NCBI GenBank assembly: GCA_022841245.1
Contig: JALHRW010000015.1
Coordinates: 1-45,955 of the forward strand
Origin: Planctomycetota bacterium
GTDB lineage: Bacteria > Planctomycetota > UBA11346
Direction of reading: 5' to 3'
Length of the DNA: 45,955 bases
Part shown: positions 1-7,742 of the stretch, one piece after another
How positions within the stretch are numbered: the first letter of the stretch is position 1
Layout of the letters: each line of letters starts with the position of its first letter
The notes under the pieces: generated by a model
Database searches by the model: none
What the model was told of the DNA's origin: nothing
The model's input: the letters and a program-made list of their open reading frames with translations, nothing else
Made by a program: the position numbers and the translations under genes

Positions 1-1401
1 GTGCTGGCCGCCAACCGCCTGCGCATCGCGCACGGCCACCGCCAGCGCCTGCCGGCGGCGACCGAGGGCGGCGCAGCGGCGCTGCTGCGGCGCGAGAGCG
101 AGAAGAAGATGCGCCACCTGCCGCTGCGCACCCTGCTGCGCGACGCGGGCGCGGCGGTGCAGCGGGTCAAGCCGGTGTTCCTGATGAGCCCGCTGTCGGT
201 GGCGGCGTATCTCGAACCGGGCGGCCTGCAGTTCGACCTGGTGGTGTTCGACGAGGCCAGCCAGGTGCGGCCGGTCGACGCGGTCGGCGCGCTGGCGCGC
301 GGCCGCCAGCTGGTGGTGGTGGGCGACAGCAGGCAGATGCCGCCGACCAGCTTCTTCGACCGTCTGATCGGCGGTGGTGACGCCGACGGCGACGAGGGCG
401 AGGAGGCGGGCTGGGCCAGCGACCTCGAGAGCGTGCTCGGCCTGTGCCTCGGCTCGGGCTGTCCCTCGCTGATGCTGCGTTGGCACTACCGCAGCCGGCA
501 TCCGTCGCTGATCGCGACCAGCAACCGCTGCTTCTACGAGAACAAGCTGCGCACCTTCCCCAGTCCCGCCGGGGCGCCGAAGCCCGATGGCGACGGCCTG
601 ACCCTGACGCATCTGCCGAGCGCGATCTACGATCGTGCGAAATCGCGCACCAATGCCGGCGAAGCCGAGGCGGTGGCCGAGGCGGTGATGGCGCACGCCA
701 AGGCGACGCCGCAGCTGAGCCTGGGCGTGGCGGCGTTCTCGCAGGCGCAGATGCTGGCGATCGCGGGCGAGGTCGAGCGGCGGCGGCGTGCCGACGGTTC
801 CGCCGAAGCTTTCTTCGCCGGCCACCCGAACGAGCCGTTCTTCGTCAAGAACCTCGAGAACGTGCAGGGTGACGAGCGTGACGTCATCCTGGTGTCGGTG
901 GGCTACGGCCGCGACGCGACCGGCACGGTGAACCTCAACTTCGGACCGCTCAACGCCGACGGCGGCGAGCGCCGGCTGAACGTGCTGATCACCCGCGCCC
1001 GCCGGCGCCTGCGCGTGTTCACCAACCTGGTGCCCGAGGACATCGACGAGCGGCGCACCCAGGCCAAGGGGGTGCTGGCGCTGAAGGAGTTCCTCGCCTA
1101 CGCGCGCAGCGGCGCGGTGCAGGCGGCGCAGGCCGGGGCGGTGGCGGGCGTCTCCGGGCGGCTGATGCCGGCTGGAGCGGAAGGCGTAGGCGAGGGCGGG
1201 GTGTCGTGGCGGTTCGGCGACTTGGCGGTGCGCATCGACGACGACGTGTGGTGCGCTGCCGCGACCTGCCGCGACCGCGAACGGCTGCAGGACGAGATGC
1301 TGACCGGGCTGGGCTGGAAGGTGCACCACGCCTGGCGGCTGGGCTGGTGGCGGCGACCGGAGGAGGAGCTGCGGCGGATCGAGGTGGCGCGGAAGCCGTA
1401 G
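1..1401 (+). CDS. SF1 (DNA2/AAA_12-type) helicase, C-terminal part, truncated by the window edge
   Basis: The reading frame is open from base 1, so the GTG at position 1 is probably an internal codon and only the C-terminal 466 residues are seen. Superfamily 1 helicase motifs run in order: Walker B-like VVFDEASQ (about residue 80), GDSRQMPPT (motif III), WHYRSRHPSLI (motif IV), NVQGDERDVI (motif V) and LNVLITRARRRL (motif VI). This arrangement is typical of large DUF4011/AAA_11-AAA_12 ATPases that act on nucleic acids. The last about 60 residues (GLGWKVHHAW and following) resemble the end of the Vsr-like MTES_1575 nuclease domain usually fused there, but I cannot find its acidic catalytic core, so that domain looks shortened or inactive. 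The gene ends 4 bases before the convergent epmA stop. The helicase assignment is firm; the exact substrate is unknown. Confidence 0.88.
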   Translation: MLAANRLRIAHGHRQRLPAATEGGAAALLRRESEKKMRHLPLRTLLRDAGAAVQRVKPVFLMSPLSVAAYLEPGGLQFDLVVFDEASQVRPVDAVGALARGRQLVVVGDSRQMPPTSFFDRLIGGGDADGDEGEEAGWASDLESVLGLCLGSGCPSLMLRWHYRSRHPSLIATSNRCFYENKLRTFPSPAGAPKPDGDGLTLTHLPSAIYDRAKSRTNAGEAEAVAEAVMAHAKATPQLSLGVAAFSQAQMLAIAGEVERRRRADGSAEAFFAGHPNEPFFVKNLENVQGDERDVILVSVGYGRDATGTVNLNFGPLNADGGERRLNVLITRARRRLRVFTNLVPEDIDERRTQAKGVLALKEFLAYARSGAVQAAQAGAVAGVSGRLMPAGAEGVGEGGVSWRFGDLAVRIDDDVWCAAATCRDRERLQDEMLTGLGWKVHHAWRLGWWRRPEEELRRIEVARKP

Positions 1402-1405
1402 GGCT

Positions 1406-2344
1406 TCACACCATCGTGCTGGCGACGTCGGGCAGGCCGAGGGCGAGCATGACCGCGCGGTCGAAGCCGATCGCGACGCCGGCGCAGTCGGGGAAGCCCT
1501 CGACCAGGCAGGCGTGGAACGACTCGTCGAGGGTGCAGCCTGGATGCAGCGGCAGCTCGGTGACATGCCGGGCGCGCAGCTCGGCCGCGTCGCTGCATTC
1601 GTGGTAGCCGTTGGCCAGCTCGATGCCGTCGCGGTAGAGCTCGAAGCGGGCGGCGACCGGTCGGCCCTGCGCATCGCGGCGCACCCGCGCTTGGGCCGCG
1701 CCAGTGGCGGGATAATCGGTCAGGATCGTCCAGCAGCCGCGGCCGAGCAGCGGCTCGACCCGTTCGGTCAGCAGCAGGTCGAGATGCTCCTCGCGGCTGA
1801 AGCCGTCGGCCGCCTGCACCGCGTCGGGGTCGGTGCCGGCACGAATCCAGGCCTCGCGCCAGGACAGGCGCTCGGCCGGACCGGACAGACCGGTGATCAG
1901 GCGCAGGATGTCGACCGTCTCGTCGGCCAGGCGGGCATCGTCCCAGCCGAGGCGGTACCACTCGAGCATGCGGAACTCGGGCTGGTGGCGCACGCCGCGC
2001 TCGCCGGCGCGGAAGGCCGGGGCCAGGGTCCACACATCCTGGCGGTGGGCGGCGACCAGGCGCTTGAGCGCGTGTTCGGGGCTGGTGGGGAGATACCAGG
2101 GCTGGCCGCTGGCTGCTGGCTGCTGGCCGCTGGCCGCTGGCTGCTGGCCGCTGGCCGCTGGCTGCTGGTCGCTGGCTGGCGAGACGCACATCGGCATGAC
2201 ACCGTGATCGAGATTCGCCCCCGGCTGCAGCAGCGGCGTGTCGACCTCCAGCACGCCGCGCTCCGCGAAGAAACGACGCACCCGCTCGACGATGGCCGAG
2301 CGGGCGCGCAGGGTTTCCAGACTGGCGCGTGGGCGCCAGGGCAT
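1406..2344 (-). CDS. epmA: EF-P lysyltransferase EpmA (PoxA/GenX), with a heptamer-encoded insertion
   Basis: This 312-aa protein is a stand-alone class II lysyl-tRNA synthetase-like catalytic domain that in characterised bacteria ligates (R)-beta-lysine to EF-P (E. coli EpmA is about 325 aa). Recognisable blocks are RRFFAERGVLEVDTP (motif 1), YLPTSPEHALKRL, the motif 2 region AFRAGERGVRHQPEFRMLEWYR, and GIELANGYHE plus GVAIGFDRAVMLALG (motif 3). The ATG at 2342-2344 overlaps the efp stop as TGATG, so translation is probably coupled to efp. Residues about 56-83 are a low-complexity stretch of Gln-Pro-Ala-Ala-Ser heptads encoded by the GCTGGCY array. It sits between motif 1 and YLPTSPE, where E. 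coli EpmA has an ordinary loop. The frame stays open through the array, so the protein is probably functional. Confidence 0.93.
   Translation of the reverse strand: MPWRPRASLETLRARSAIVERVRRFFAERGVLEVDTPLLQPGANLDHGVMPMCVSPASDQQPAASGQQPAASGQQPAASGQPWYLPTSPEHALKRLVAAHRQDVWTLAPAFRAGERGVRHQPEFRMLEWYRLGWDDARLADETVDILRLITGLSGPAERLSWREAWIRAGTDPDAVQAADGFSREEHLDLLLTERVEPLLGRGCWTILTDYPATGAAQARVRRDAQGRPVAARFELYRDGIELANGYHECSDAAELRARHVTELPLHPGCTLDESFHACLVEGFPDCAGVAIGFDRAVMLALGLPDVASTMV
2101..2177. repeat. Heptamer array (11 units of GCTGGCY) inside epmA
   Basis: Eleven adjoining 7-base units follow the pattern GCTGGCC or GCTGGCT, with one GCTGGTC at 2164-2170. Read on the epmA coding strand the units are RGCCAGC, coding for repeating Gln-Gln-Pro-Ala-Ala-Ser-Gly. 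It is a member of the dispersed heptamer family seen at five other places in the window. Confidence 0.95.
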
Positions 2345-2916
2345 CACTTGTCCGTACGGCCCTTGAACTCGCGGCTTTCGGTGTTGATCAGGATCTTGTC
2401 GCCGATGGCGCAGAAGATCGGCACCTGGATGGTGGCGCCGGTGCCCTTGAGCTTGGCCGGCTTCATCACGCGGCTCTGGGTGTCGCCCTTCACCGCCGGC
2501 TCGGTGTAGTCGATCTCCATGGTCACGGTGTTGGGCAGGCGGACCTGGATCGGCTCGCCGTTCCACAGGGTGACCTGGCACTCCATGTTCTCGAGCAGGA
2601 AGTCCTTGTCGTCGCCGACCACCTTCACCGGCACCGACATCTGCTCGTAGTCGGTCTGGTTCATGAAGACGTAGCCGTTGGCGTCGCTGTACAGGTAGGT
2701 CATGTCGGCGTCGCTGACGTCGGCCGTGTCGACCTTTTCACCGCCACGGATGGTCTTCTCCAGCACGTTGCCGGTGACCAGGTTCTTCACCCGGCACTTG
2801 TAGAAGGCGTTGCCCTTGCCCGGCTTGACGAAGTTGACCTCGGTCACCAGCCAGGGGGCGTTGTCGAAGATCAGCTTGGCGCCCTTGCTGACATCGCTGA
2901 TCGGAATGCTGGTCAT
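2344..2916 (-). CDS. efp: Translation elongation factor P
   Basis: EF-P binds between the ribosomal P and E sites and relieves stalling at consecutive prolines. This 190-aa protein has the KOW-like N-terminal domain, the acceptor loop VKPGKGNAF with Lys34 exactly at the position beta-lysylated in E. coli, the OB domain, and the C-terminal signature VKGDTQSRVMKPAKLKGTGATIQVP. The length matches the family. A Shine-Dalgarno-like GGAGA lies about 8 bases upstream of the ATG (2914-2916). The gene is first of an efp-epmA operon, and epmB is transcribed divergently from a gap of only 35 bases. Confidence 0.97.
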   Translation of the reverse strand: MTSIPISDVSKGAKLIFDNAPWLVTEVNFVKPGKGNAFYKCRVKNLVTGNVLEKTIRGGEKVDTADVSDADMTYLYSDANGYVFMNQTDYEQMSVPVKVVGDDKDFLLENMECQVTLWNGEPIQVRLPNTVTMEIDYTEPAVKGDTQSRVMKPAKLKGTGATIQVPIFCAIGDKILINTESREFKGRTDK

Positions 2917-2951
2917 GGCACGGGTCTCCGCAGGCGGTACATCGGCGCGCC

Positions 2952-4001
2952 ATGCAGGCAGGCGCCATAGGTGAGGGGGGGACGGTAGCGCCCCTGGACA
3001 GGGACGCCAGCGCTCCCCGGTGGCAGCGCCTGCTGGCCGAGGCGGTGCGCGACGCGGACGAATTGTGGCGCCTGCTCGACCTGCCCGCGGGCCTGCTGCC
3101 GGCGGCGCGGCGGGCGGCCGAGGGCTTCCCGCTGCTGGTTCCGCGAGGATTCGTCGCCCTGATGCGGCGTGGCGATCCGGCCGATCCGCTGCTGCGCCAG
3201 GTCCTGCCGCTGGGCGACGAACTGGCCAGCCCGCCCGGTTTCACCGCTGATCCGCTGCAGGAGGCCGGCTGCGGGGCGGCGCCGGGCCTGCTGAGCAAGT
3301 ACCGCGGCCGCGCCCTGCTGGTCACCACCGGCGCCTGCGCGGTGCACTGCCGCTACTGCTTCCGCCGGCACTTTCCCTACGACGGGCTGCCGCGCGGGGC
3401 GCGCTGGTGGCTGCCGGCGATGGAGGCCCTGCGCGCCGATCCGGCATGCCACGAGCTGATCCTCTCGGGCGGCGACCCGCTGACCCTGCCCGACGGGCTG
3501 CTGGCGGCGTTGGTCGCCGATGCGGCCGCGGTGCCGAGCCTGAACCGCCTGCGCATCCACACCCGCCTGCCGGTGGTATTGCCGGAACGGGTCGATGACG
3601 GCCTGCTGGCGGCGCTCAACGGGACGCGGCTGGGCTGCACGGTGGTGATCCACGCCAACCATGCCCGCGAGCTGTCGCCGGAGGTCGCCGGGGCCTGCGC
3701 CCGGCTGCGCGGTGGCGGCTGCCTGCTGCTCAACCAGTCGGTGCTGCTCGCCGGGGTCAATGATGACGTCGCGGCGCTGGCCGAGCTGTCCGAGCGGCTC
3801 GCGGCGATCGGCGTGATGCCGTACTACCTGCACCAGCTCGACCGGGTGGCCGGGGCGGCGCATTTCGCGGTGGATGATGCGCGGGCGATCGCGCTGCATC
3901 GCGAACTGCATGCCGGCCTGCCGGGGTGGCTGGTGCCGCGGCTGGTGCGCGAGCTGCCGGGGATGCCGGGGAAGATGGGACTTGGGCTCGACGCGGGCTG
4001 A
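2952..4001 (+). CDS. epmB: EF-P (R)-beta-lysine synthase EpmB, radical SAM lysine 2,3-aminomutase type
   Basis: The 349-aa protein carries the radical SAM cluster motif CAVHCRYC (Cys129, Cys133, Cys136) within TTGACAVHCRYCFRRHFPY, almost identical to E. coli EpmB. It also has ILSGGDPL and the substrate and PLP-binding region of lysine 2,3-aminomutases (LHQLDRVAGAAHFAV). EpmB converts (S)-alpha-lysine to (R)-beta-lysine, which EpmA then attaches to EF-P Lys34. The ATG at 2952 is the only ordinary start before the conserved N-terminal region, though a CTG at 2994 is possible. It diverges from efp, so the full modification pair surrounds its target gene. No EpmC hydroxylase is present in the window. 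Confidence 0.93.
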   Translation: MQAGAIGEGGTVAPLDRDASAPRWQRLLAEAVRDADELWRLLDLPAGLLPAARRAAEGFPLLVPRGFVALMRRGDPADPLLRQVLPLGDELASPPGFTADPLQEAGCGAAPGLLSKYRGRALLVTTGACAVHCRYCFRRHFPYDGLPRGARWWLPAMEALRADPACHELILSGGDPLTLPDGLLAALVADAAAVPSLNRLRIHTRLPVVLPERVDDGLLAALNGTRLGCTVVIHANHARELSPEVAGACARLRGGGCLLLNQSVLLAGVNDDVAALAELSERLAAIGVMPYYLHQLDRVAGAAHFAVDDARAIALHRELHAGLPGWLVPRLVRELPGMPGKMGLGLDAG

Positions 4002-4030
4002 AGCCCGCGGTCCTGGGGCGGGCCGCGGCT

Positions 4031-4043
4031 AGCGATAATCGCT
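4031..4043. promoter_or_regulatory. Palindrome upstream of the CDF transporter, possible operator
   Basis: AGCGATAATCGCT is an inverted repeat with 6-base arms around one central base. It includes a -10-like GATAAT in otherwise very GC-rich DNA, 54 bases before the transporter ATG. Seen in sequence; its role as an operator is inference. Confidence 0.35.
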
Positions 4044-4097
4044 CTCACTGCTGCCGGTAGTTGAGGTCGTGATGCCGACGCGCAGCATCCGCCCGTC

Positions 4098-5111
4098 ATG
4101 GCTGATCCACCGACCACGACCACACGCCACCGCCGCGTCACCCGTGCGGCTGCGCTGTCGGTGCTGTCGAACACCGTGCTGGTGGTGGCCAAGCTGGTCA
4201 CCGGCCTGGCCATCGGTTCTGTGGCGGTCATCTCCGAGGCGATCCACAGCGCGGTCGATCTGCTGGCGGCGCTGATCGCCTGGTTCGCGGTGTCCAAGGC
4301 CGGCCGCCCGGCCGACGACGACCACCCCTACGGCCACGGCAAGATCGAGAACCTCTCGGCAGTGGTCGAGGCGCTGCTGATCGTCGGCGCATCGGCGTGG
4401 ATCATGGTCGAGGCGGTGCACAAGCTGTCGAATCCGGGACCGGTCACCGGTGCTGGCTGGGGCTTCGTCGTCATGGGTGTGTCGGCCGGCCTCAACCTGC
4501 TGGTGTCGCAGTATCTCATGCGCGTGGGCAAGGAGTGCGACTCGATCGCGCTGCAGGCCGATGGCTGGCACCTGCGCACCGACGTCCTGACCTCGGCCGG
4601 TGTCATGCTCGCCATGGCGGTGATCTGGCTGGGACACCGCTACTGGGGCCTCGACCTGTGGTGGGTCGACCCCGCGGTGGCCATCGCCGTCGCCATGCTC
4701 ATCCTCAAGGCCGCCTTCGAATTGACCTGGGAAGCAGGCGGCGATCTGCTCGACCGCGGTCTGCCGCCAGCCGAGCAGGACTGGATGAAAGGCTTCCTCG
4801 GCGGCTTCGTGCCGCGCATCACCGGCTTCCATGACCTGCGCACGCGCAAGGCCGGCGCCCACCGCTTCGTCGACGTGCACGTGGTGGTCGAGGAGCACCA
4901 GACCATCGTCGTGGCGCACGAGGTCGCCGAGGAGATGGAACTGGGCATCATCTCGAAGTTTCCCGGCTCGACCGTCACCGTGCACCTCGATCCGTGCGAC
5001 GGACGCTGCCCGCCGCGCTGCCTGGGCGGTTGTCTGCTGGGCAGCGCCAGGCGCAACGCGCTGCGCGCGAGCAAGGGCCTGGGCCCGATCGAGCCGCCAC
5101 CGGCGCAATGA
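4098..5111 (+). CDS. Cation diffusion facilitator (CDF) family divalent metal transporter
   Basis: This 337-aa inner-membrane protein has about six transmembrane helices followed by a cytoplasmic C-terminal domain, as expected for CDF proton/metal antiporters exporting Zn, Fe, Mn or similar ions. The two metal-site motifs are present: HSAVD in TM2 (His50, Asp54) and DGWHLRTD in TM5 (Asp155, His158, Asp162). The cytoplasmic domain carries the usual HRFVDVHVVV strand and ends in a Cys-rich tail (CDGRCPPRCLGGC, after about residue 296) that could bind metal. Metal specificity cannot be read with confidence. An AT-rich palindrome lies upstream. The next gene starts 49 bases downstream. Confidence 0.92.
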   Translation: MADPPTTTTRHRRVTRAAALSVLSNTVLVVAKLVTGLAIGSVAVISEAIHSAVDLLAALIAWFAVSKAGRPADDDHPYGHGKIENLSAVVEALLIVGASAWIMVEAVHKLSNPGPVTGAGWGFVVMGVSAGLNLLVSQYLMRVGKECDSIALQADGWHLRTDVLTSAGVMLAMAVIWLGHRYWGLDLWWVDPAVAIAVAMLILKAAFELTWEAGGDLLDRGLPPAEQDWMKGFLGGFVPRITGFHDLRTRKAGAHRFVDVHVVVEEHQTIVVAHEVAEEMELGIISKFPGSTVTVHLDPCDGRCPPRCLGGCLLGSARRNALRASKGLGPIEPPPAQ

Positions 5112-5160
5112 TGCACGCCTTGCCGCTTGGTCCGGCCGCCGTCCCGCGCTAGACCTCGGC

Positions 5161-6702
5161 ATGCAATCGTGGACCTCGCGCATCGGCGTGATCCTGGCGG
5201 TGACCGGCAGCGCGGTCGGCCTCGGCAACTTCCTGCGCTTCCCCGGCCTGGTCGCCGAACACGGCGGCGCCTTCATCATCCCCTACGCCCTCGCCTTCCT
5301 GGTCATCGGCCTGCCCATCGCCTGGATGGAATGGACCATGGGCCGGGCGGGCGGCGCGCGCGGCACGGCGTCGGTGCCGGGCGTGATGCGCGTGCTGGGC
5401 GGACGGCGCATCTACGGCTACCTCGGTGCGCTGGCCCCGGCCATTCCCGTGTTCCTGTGCGGCTTCTATCTCTTCGTCGAGGCCTGGTGCCTGGCCTATG
5501 CCTGGAAGTACCTCGTCGGCACGGCTCCCGGAGCGGCCGACGCCTTGCCATCGTTCCTCGCCTGGATCGGCGCCAAGGAGCAGCATGGCCACCTGCTGGT
5601 GCATGGCTCGGCCGACCTGTGGACCTGCACCATCATCGTCGTGGCGCTGAACCTCCTGATCATGTGGTACGGGGTGGCCAAGGGCATCGAACGGGCGTGC
5701 ACCTGGGGCATGCCGCTGCTGCTCGCCATCGCCTTGGTCCTGCTGGTGCGCGTGCTGACCCTGGAACCGGTCGAGGGGCGCAGCGTGCTGCAGGGCCTGG
5801 CGGCGATGTGGGAGCCGCGCGACCTCGGCGCCAAGCTCGCCAACCACCGCGTCTGGCTCGACGCCGCCGGACAGATCTTCTTCACCCTGTCGGTGGGCAT
5901 CGGCACCATCACCACCTACGCCGCCTATATGAAGCGTGACGACGACGTCGCGTTGAGCTGCCTGACCTCGGCGAGCGGCAACGAGTTCTGCGAAGTCGCG
6001 CTCGGCGGCATGATCGCGGTTCCGGCGGTCTTCGTCTTCCTCGGCTCGGCCTACGCCGACTACACCGGCTCGTCGATCGCCATGGGCTTCTTCGCCCTGC
6101 CCGGGGTGTTCGAGCACATGGCCGGCGGACGCTGGTTCGGCCTGCTCTTCTTCCTGCTGCTGTTCCTCGCCGCAGTCACCAGCTCGATCTCGATGCTGCA
6201 GCCGTCGATGGCCTTCTTCGAGGAGGCGCTGGGCTGGGGCCGCAAGCGTGCCGTCGCCCTGCTCGGTGGCATCGTGCTGTGCGGACTCGGCACGGTGGTG
6301 TGGGGTAGCGGCAACACCTCGGCCATCGACACGCTGAACTTCTGGGCCGGCACCCTCGGCATCGCCGTCGTCGCGCTGATCACCACGGGTGTGTTCGCCT
6401 GGGTCTGGGGCGCCGAGAGCGGCGTGGCCGAACTGCGCCGCGGCGCCGAGATCGCCCTGCCCCCCGGACTCGCCTGGTGCATGCGTTTCATCACCCCGGT
6501 GGTGCTGGCGGTGATCATCGGCTGGTTCATCTACGGCGAAGTGCAGAGCTTGCGCCAGGGGGGCGGCGTGCTGACCGCTCTGGCCAAGGATCGCGGCGCG
6601 CAGCTGTCGGTGGCCTGGATGGTGGCGACCTTCGTCCTCTACCTGTTCATCGCCCGGCGCGGCATGCCGCACTGGGATTCGCTTGCGGAGCGCCAGCCAT
6701 GA
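5161..6702 (+). CDS. Neurotransmitter:sodium symporter (SNF/LeuT family) transporter
   Basis: This 513-aa polytopic membrane protein (about 11-12 helices) is a Na+-dependent amino-acid or amine importer. Helix 1 contains AVGLGNFLRFP, identical to the unwound substrate and Na+ site of LeuT, followed by GGAFIIPY and WMEWTMGR. Helix 6 and later segments (SVGIGTITTYAAYMKRDDD, helix 8 with SSISMLQ) also fit the family. I chose the ATG at 5161 because it starts directly at the family N-terminus (SWTSRIGVILAVTGSAVGLGN); the open frame extends upstream only as a shadow of the CDF gene. Its stop overlaps the start of the next small gene (ATGA), as in bacterial MetP-MetS pairs. The substrate is unknown. 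Confidence 0.94.
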   Translation: MQSWTSRIGVILAVTGSAVGLGNFLRFPGLVAEHGGAFIIPYALAFLVIGLPIAWMEWTMGRAGGARGTASVPGVMRVLGGRRIYGYLGALAPAIPVFLCGFYLFVEAWCLAYAWKYLVGTAPGAADALPSFLAWIGAKEQHGHLLVHGSADLWTCTIIVVALNLLIMWYGVAKGIERACTWGMPLLLAIALVLLVRVLTLEPVEGRSVLQGLAAMWEPRDLGAKLANHRVWLDAAGQIFFTLSVGIGTITTYAAYMKRDDDVALSCLTSASGNEFCEVALGGMIAVPAVFVFLGSAYADYTGSSIAMGFFALPGVFEHMAGGRWFGLLFFLLLFLAAVTSSISMLQPSMAFFEEALGWGRKRAVALLGGIVLCGLGTVVWGSGNTSAIDTLNFWAGTLGIAVVALITTGVFAWVWGAESGVAELRRGAEIALPPGLAWCMRFITPVVLAVIIGWFIYGEVQSLRQGGGVLTALAKDRGAQLSVAWMVATFVLYLFIARRGMPHWDSLAERQP

Positions 6703-6851
6703 GTCTCGCCGGATGGATCACCATGCTCGCCGCCATCGGCGGCGCGACCACACTGTTCGCCTGGTGCCTGTGGAAGGTGCTGCGCACCCCCGGGGCCACC
6801 GAGCACATCCATGCCCCGCCGGACATCGAACCGCCAGACCAGCGGGGATAG
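6699..6851 (+). CDS. Small membrane protein, MetS-like accessory subunit of the adjacent symporter
   Basis: This 50-aa ORF starts with the ATGA overlap at the symporter stop. It encodes one hydrophobic helix (about residues 5-25, WITMLAAIGGATTLFAWC) and a short polar tail (RTPGATEHIHAPPDIEPPD). Small one-helix proteins translationally coupled to SNF transporters are known in bacteria, for example MetS, the small subunit of the methionine/alanine importer MetPS of Corynebacterium. Position, size and topology match; sequence similarity cannot be tested here. The protein is below the length cut-off of many gene callers. Confidence 0.7.
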   Translation: MSLAGWITMLAAIGGATTLFAWCLWKVLRTPGATEHIHAPPDIEPPDQRG

Positions 6852-6934
6852 CGCTTCACTGGGGGCCAGCAGGCGGTTTTCCGCTGGCCACGCCTGGCGA
6901 TTTCCGGATCGTGCCGCCCTACCCTGGAGTACGC

Positions 6935-7663
6935 ATGCGCCTTCCCGCGCTCGCCACCCTCATCCTCATCGCCCATGCCGCCCCGCTCTGCGCCGGCGAC
7001 GCCCCCCCCGCACCGGAAAGCAAGCCCGTGGAAGCAGCCGCCCCTAACGCTCAGGATCTGCGCAAGCAGGTCAGCTACCTCGTCGGCATCCGCCTCAAGG
7101 GCATGGTCGACCGCACCGTCGCCGACGGCGACCTTGATCGCGCCGAGCTGCTCAAGGGCTTGGCTGAGGCTGAGGCTGGCACGGCGAAGGAGCCCGACCA
7201 GGCGGCGCAGAAGCAGCTCTTCGAGACCTACGACGCGCAGTTGCAGGCCAAGCGCAACGCCGGCGCCGCCGGTCAGCTCGACGACAACAAGGCCTTCCTG
7301 GCAGAGAACGGCAAGAAGAAGGGCATCACCACCACCGCCAGCGGGCTGCAGTACGAAGTGCTGAGCAAAGGCCCCGACGGCGGCAAGTCGCCCAAGTCGA
7401 GCAGCCAGGTCCGCGTCCACTACACCGGCACCAAGCGTGACGGAAGCGTCTTCGACAGCAGCGTGCAGCGTGGCGAGCCGGCCGAGTTCCCGCTCGATGG
7501 CGTGATCAAGGGCTGGACCGAAGGTCTGCAGCTGATGAAGGAAGGCGACAAGTTCCGCTTCACCATCCCGAGCGACCTGGCCTACGGCGAACGTGGACCG
7601 GGCCCGATCGGCGCCAACGCGGTCCTGATCTTCGACGTCGAACTGATCAAAGTCCTGAACTGA
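6935..7663 (+). CDS. Exported FKBP-type peptidyl-prolyl cis-trans isomerase
   Basis: The 242-aa protein starts at the ATG at 6935, preceded by GGAG about 5 bases upstream, and begins with a signal peptide (MRLPALATLILIAHAAPLCAG). Next comes an FkpA/Mip-like helical N-terminal domain (SYLVGIRLKGMVD, about residues 45-130), then a C-terminal FKBP domain. That domain contains VRVHYTGTKRDGSVFDSS, EFPLDGVIKGWTEGLQLM and FTIPSDLAYGERGPGPIGANAVLIFDVEL. It should catalyse proline isomerisation in envelope protein folding, probably as a dimer like FkpA. A strong hairpin terminator follows. Confidence 0.94.
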   Translation: MRLPALATLILIAHAAPLCAGDAPPAPESKPVEAAAPNAQDLRKQVSYLVGIRLKGMVDRTVADGDLDRAELLKGLAEAEAGTAKEPDQAAQKQLFETYDAQLQAKRNAGAAGQLDDNKAFLAENGKKKGITTTASGLQYEVLSKGPDGGKSPKSSSQVRVHYTGTKRDGSVFDSSVQRGEPAEFPLDGVIKGWTEGLQLMKEGDKFRFTIPSDLAYGERGPGPIGANAVLIFDVELIKVLN

Positions 7664-7679
7664 ACGGGACGGATCGCTG

Positions 7680-7722
7680 AACGGGGAAGGCCGGGGCGAA
7701 TGCCCCGGCCTTTCCCGTTTTA
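7680..7722 (+). terminator. Rho-independent terminator after the FKBP gene
   Basis: An 18-bp stem with one G-U pair (7680-7697 with 7702-7719) closes a GAAT loop and ends in a short T-run. A second 11-bp hairpin (7718-7728 with 7738-7748, TTTTAACCCGC arm) directly adjoins it and includes the stop of the convergent lipoprotein gene. The structure may therefore serve both strands. Confidence 0.85.
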
Positions 7723-7742
7723 ACCCGCGGCGAAACTGCGGG

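Noticed and set aside
2101-2177. Chi-like recombination hotspot
   Set aside because: GCTGG is shared with E. coli Chi (GCTGGTGG) but the full octamer is absent and Chi differs between phyla.
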